A program made the translations under genes and the position numbers. The notes under the pieces were generated by a model. The model saw only the letters and a list, made by a program, of their open reading frames with translations, did no database searches and was not told the DNA's origin. Shown one piece after another: positions 62,094 through 64,000 of a stretch of DNA of 64,000 nt. The number at the start of each line of letters is the position of its first letter. Positions within the stretch are counted from its first letter, which is position 1. The stretch spans positions 281,515 to 345,514 of the forward strand of contig CAYFFQ010000001.1 of the NCBI GenBank assembly GCA_964342465.1, read 5' to 3'. This stretch comes from MGIIb-Q1 sp964342465. GTDB lineage: Archaea > Thermoplasmatota > Poseidoniia > Poseidoniales > Thalassarchaeaceae.

Positions 62094-63149
62094 TCACGCC
62101 ACCCTGTCACGAGGTGGGCGCCCCTTGCGCACCAACCCGTCAGCAAGACCGATGGTGAAGGAGATATGCAACAATACAAGTAATAGTGGGAGTCCAAAAA
62201 CCAATGTCGGCTGTCGCCGTGAAATGCCCTCCAGCAGCCCGTGTAAAGTGAGGACCACGAGATAGACAAGAGGAGGGCCTATCCAGAGTGGAACATCCTG
62301 AGTGGAGAGTTCTGTGAAGAGGAGGGTGATGGTCAGAAGGAGCCCAATCAACGGCAGAAATTCCAGAATCGAAACTCTCTTGGGGGCTTGGAGAAGGTGT
62401 TTTGTTCGCCAGAAGCCGTAGCGATGGGCGAACTTCAACCATCCCGATATACTCTTTCTCTTAGCCATGTGGCAATAGGATGCGTCGGAGCGCTGAAGTG
62501 ACCAACCGGCATGGCGGAGTCTCATGTTGAGTTCTGAATCCTGTGTGGTGATGAACCGCGGATTCCACCCTCCGAGAGAGCGGACAGCCTCAACGGAATA
62601 GAGGGTGAACGGGGGTACCAAGGTCTCACTTCGGCCGCGGAATTGCGCGAATTGCCCTTTTCCTGAAGCGAGAGGATTCTGGAGGGTCGCCTCAATCCAG
62701 CGGCCGACCATGCCGAGGTTTTCATCGGATTCCTTGACCAGAGTTCCGATGCCAGCGAGTTTTCCCCCTCTCTGTCTGACTTCATCCTCAACCTCGGCGT
62801 ATTCCACCATCCTCCTCTCGATGTGGTCTAGTGGGACCCAGACATGACCTATCATCTCCAACAGGTGAGTGGTCTGTTCGGGGGTATGGGAAAGGCTGAG
62901 GTTTCTTGCCTCTGCAACGAACTGGTCGGGGTTGTCAATGAGAAGAACTTCAGGTCCATTAATTTCAGCGGAAAATTCAGCCATCGATGCGACGATATCC
63001 CTTGTCCCGTCATCGCTGCCACCGTCAACGACATGAATCAAGTGCCTGTTCGATGGCCATGTCTGATGGATGAGTGATTTGAGGCAGCGCTCGATGTATT
63101 CAACCTCCTGAAAGGTCGGAATCACAGTCACAACGAACGGCTCAGCCAT
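62094..63149 (-). CDS. Family 2 glycosyltransferase with C-terminal membrane helices (ExoA-like)
   Basis: 351 residues; ATG 63149 or an in-frame GTG 9 nt upstream. The GT-A fold is clear: VTVIPTFQEVEYIERCLKSL, then VVDGGSDDGTRDI (nucleotide-sugar site), SVEAVRSLGGWNPRF, and the acceptor-side motif TTQDSELNMRLRHAGW. The last 90 residues carry three helices (LEFLPLIGLLLTITLLF; IGPPLVYLVVLTLHGLL; LVFGLPLLLVLLHISFTIGL). The arrangement resembles ExoA-type enzymes that add sugars to lipid-linked or polymeric acceptors on the cytoplasmic face. It could contribute to the glycan that AglB transfers, which is inference. It converges with the C15-Nudix gene, leaving 26 bp. Confidence 0.88.
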   Translation of the reverse strand: MAEPFVVTVIPTFQEVEYIERCLKSLIHQTWPSNRHLIHVVDGGSDDGTRDIVASMAEFSAEINGPEVLLIDNPDQFVAEARNLSLSHTPEQTTHLLEMIGHVWVPLDHIERRMVEYAEVEDEVRQRGGKLAGIGTLVKESDENLGMVGRWIEATLQNPLASGKGQFAQFRGRSETLVPPFTLYSVEAVRSLGGWNPRFITTQDSELNMRLRHAGWSLQRSDASYCHMAKRKSISGWLKFAHRYGFWRTKHLLQAPKRVSILEFLPLIGLLLTITLLFTELSTQDVPLWIGPPLVYLVVLTLHGLLEGISRRQPTLVFGLPLLLVLLHISFTIGLADGLVRKGRPPRDRVA

Positions 63150-63241
63150 CTCTCTCACTCTTCCGGTGCGCCATCATATCGTCAATGTTGCCGCTGTCGC
63201 TGGCGGAATGGTTGATGTTGTCCCCCTCGTCGCGGTTGCTG

Positions 63242-63727
63242 ATGAGTGGAGTCAGGGCCAAGGTGACCACTACGGTTCTGCCACATGAAGACCCTACTGC
63301 GGTGTTCGCTTCAATCGCCGCCATTTTCCCTTCATTGGAGCAACCTCACATCGGTGACAAAGCCTTCCCTCTGAGCGATGTCTCACTGTGGGAATTCGAC
63401 GGAGTCAACTTGGAGACATTTCTCGAAAAAATCTCGAAGCAGAGAATTCTCGACACCGCCTTGGATTCTATGGCGGCAAATCTTGCCGCCGACTCCACCA
63501 CATTCTCCATCTCCCGTCAGGCGGCATTGGCGGGGAAGGTCGCCTTTGAGGCGGAAGGCGGGGGGCAATCTTTGGGCGGTGTCATCAAAATCACCCTCTC
63601 AGGAAGTGGATTGGCTGGATGGATTGAGCGAGAGACTTGGCATCAAGGCAGAATTGATTATCCACGGGCTATCAGGGATGAGTTCGCCATGAAAGAGGAT
63701 GGTGAATCCCGTGACTGGTTCACCTAG
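63242..63727 (+). CDS. COG1325-type RNA-binding / predicted exosome-associated protein
   Basis: 161 residues from the ATG at 63242. An upstream ATG at 63185 would add 19 residues unlike the family. The opening (VRAKVTTTVLPHEDPTAVFA) and the body (LEKISKQRILDTALDSM; STTFSISRQAALAGKVAF) match the archaeal COG1325/DUF54 family, which is linked by context to the archaeal exosome and ribosomal genes. The function in RNA metabolism is inferred for the whole family. It is divergent from the glycosyltransferase gene with 92 bp between starts. Confidence 0.75.
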   Translation: MSGVRAKVTTTVLPHEDPTAVFASIAAIFPSLEQPHIGDKAFPLSDVSLWEFDGVNLETFLEKISKQRILDTALDSMAANLAADSTTFSISRQAALAGKVAFEAEGGGQSLGGVIKITLSGSGLAGWIERETWHQGRIDYPRAIRDEFAMKEDGESRDWFT

Positions 63728-63913
63728 TCCCTCCGTCATCATGTTTCAGTTTGCCTGCCCGAGCAGCCGCATAGACTCACGGAGAGGAGGGCGAGTGCAC
63801 GGACAGGAAGTTCAACCTTGCTTCCCTGTACAGCCCTAACCAACCAGTTCCCTTACAAAGAGGGGTATTCACCACCTTCTGATTGGACAGTTCTGCAACT
63901 GCTTGTCTTGGAG

Positions 63914-64000
63914 GGGTGGCTCTGTGAGAGGTGACTGGAACGGGTGGACACAATTGCAACCTTCACCCTATCAGTGGTCAAGGGTGGCTCTGTGAGAGGT
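63914..64000. repeat. 19-bp direct repeat with 68-bp period, cut by window edge
   Basis: GGGTGGCTCTGTGAGAGGT occurs at 63914 and again at 63982-64000, where the window ends. It looks like the start of another tandem array. The rest of 63728-63913 shows no gene or RNA that I can support. Confidence 0.65.

Noticed and set aside
63777..63959. Minus-strand 60-codon frame near the right edge
   Set aside because: It lies partly in the repeat, with no start signal or recognisable motif.
1..64000. Insertion sequences, prophage or integrative element
   Set aside because: I see no transposase, integrase or phage structural genes, and no terminal inverted repeats flanking genes.

Overview
The window is archaeal and most likely comes from a marine planktonic euryarchaeon of the Poseidoniales (Marine Group II) or a close relative. 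This lineage call is inference from gene content. The archaeal markers visible in the sequence are a CDP-archaeol synthase (CarS), an AglB/Stt3-type oligosaccharyltransferase, a COG1325-type RNA-binding protein, class-III-signal pilin-like proteins, a tRNA gene without an encoded CCA, and GGAGGTGA-type ribosome sites mixed with apparently leaderless starts. No insertion sequence, integrase, prophage or CRISPR array is visible.

The window is dominated by exported proteins: about 18 of the 29 well-supported protein genes carry a signal peptide, a signal anchor or a pilin-type N-terminus, and five exceed 1,400 residues. Left edge (1-8983, minus strand): a tandem of OB-like-fold secreted protein, TctA/COG1784 permease, secreted six-LTD plus two-PLD protein, and the N-terminus of a thymidine/pyrimidine-nucleoside phosphorylase. 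I read this as a candidate extracellular nucleic-acid or nucleoside scavenging locus. 9-24 kb: small anchored surface proteins of unknown function, a C-terminally anchored subtilase, a polytopic membrane protein, an HD phosphohydrolase, a tRNA with CAU anticodon, a tandem pair of paralogous surface proteins, then the housekeeping genes carS and purD. 24.5-42.7 kb, all plus strand: a 3,194-residue AglB with an extra N-terminal membrane domain and about 1,900 residues of added external domains, a second subtilase with an N-terminal anchor, a beta-helix surface protein, and a STAND ATPase/TPR regulator. 42.8-47.4 kb, minus strand: a metallo-beta-lactamase-fold hydrolase followed by three overlapping pilin-like genes. 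47.8-59.4 kb: two giant surface proteins, one rich in calcium-binding repeats and one with a membrane anchor and a cytoplasmic EF-hand. 59.4-64 kb: minisatellites, small membrane proteins, a pyroglutamyl-peptidase/Nudix fusion, a family 2 glycosyltransferase, a COG1325 protein and the start of another repeat.

Three themes run across the window. First, perfect short inverted repeats with 3-4 nt loops sit just upstream of the start codons of many exported-protein genes. Second, gaps between convergent genes hold short tandem or direct repeats of unrelated sequence (periods 21, 37, 69, 70 and 86 bp). Third, the anchored proteins end in recurrent short cytoplasmic tails (acidic ...DDL, GWT-x-x-Q motifs, an EF-hand, a PGWKWD motif), which suggests that cytoplasmic partners read them. 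All functional links are inference; no database search was possible.
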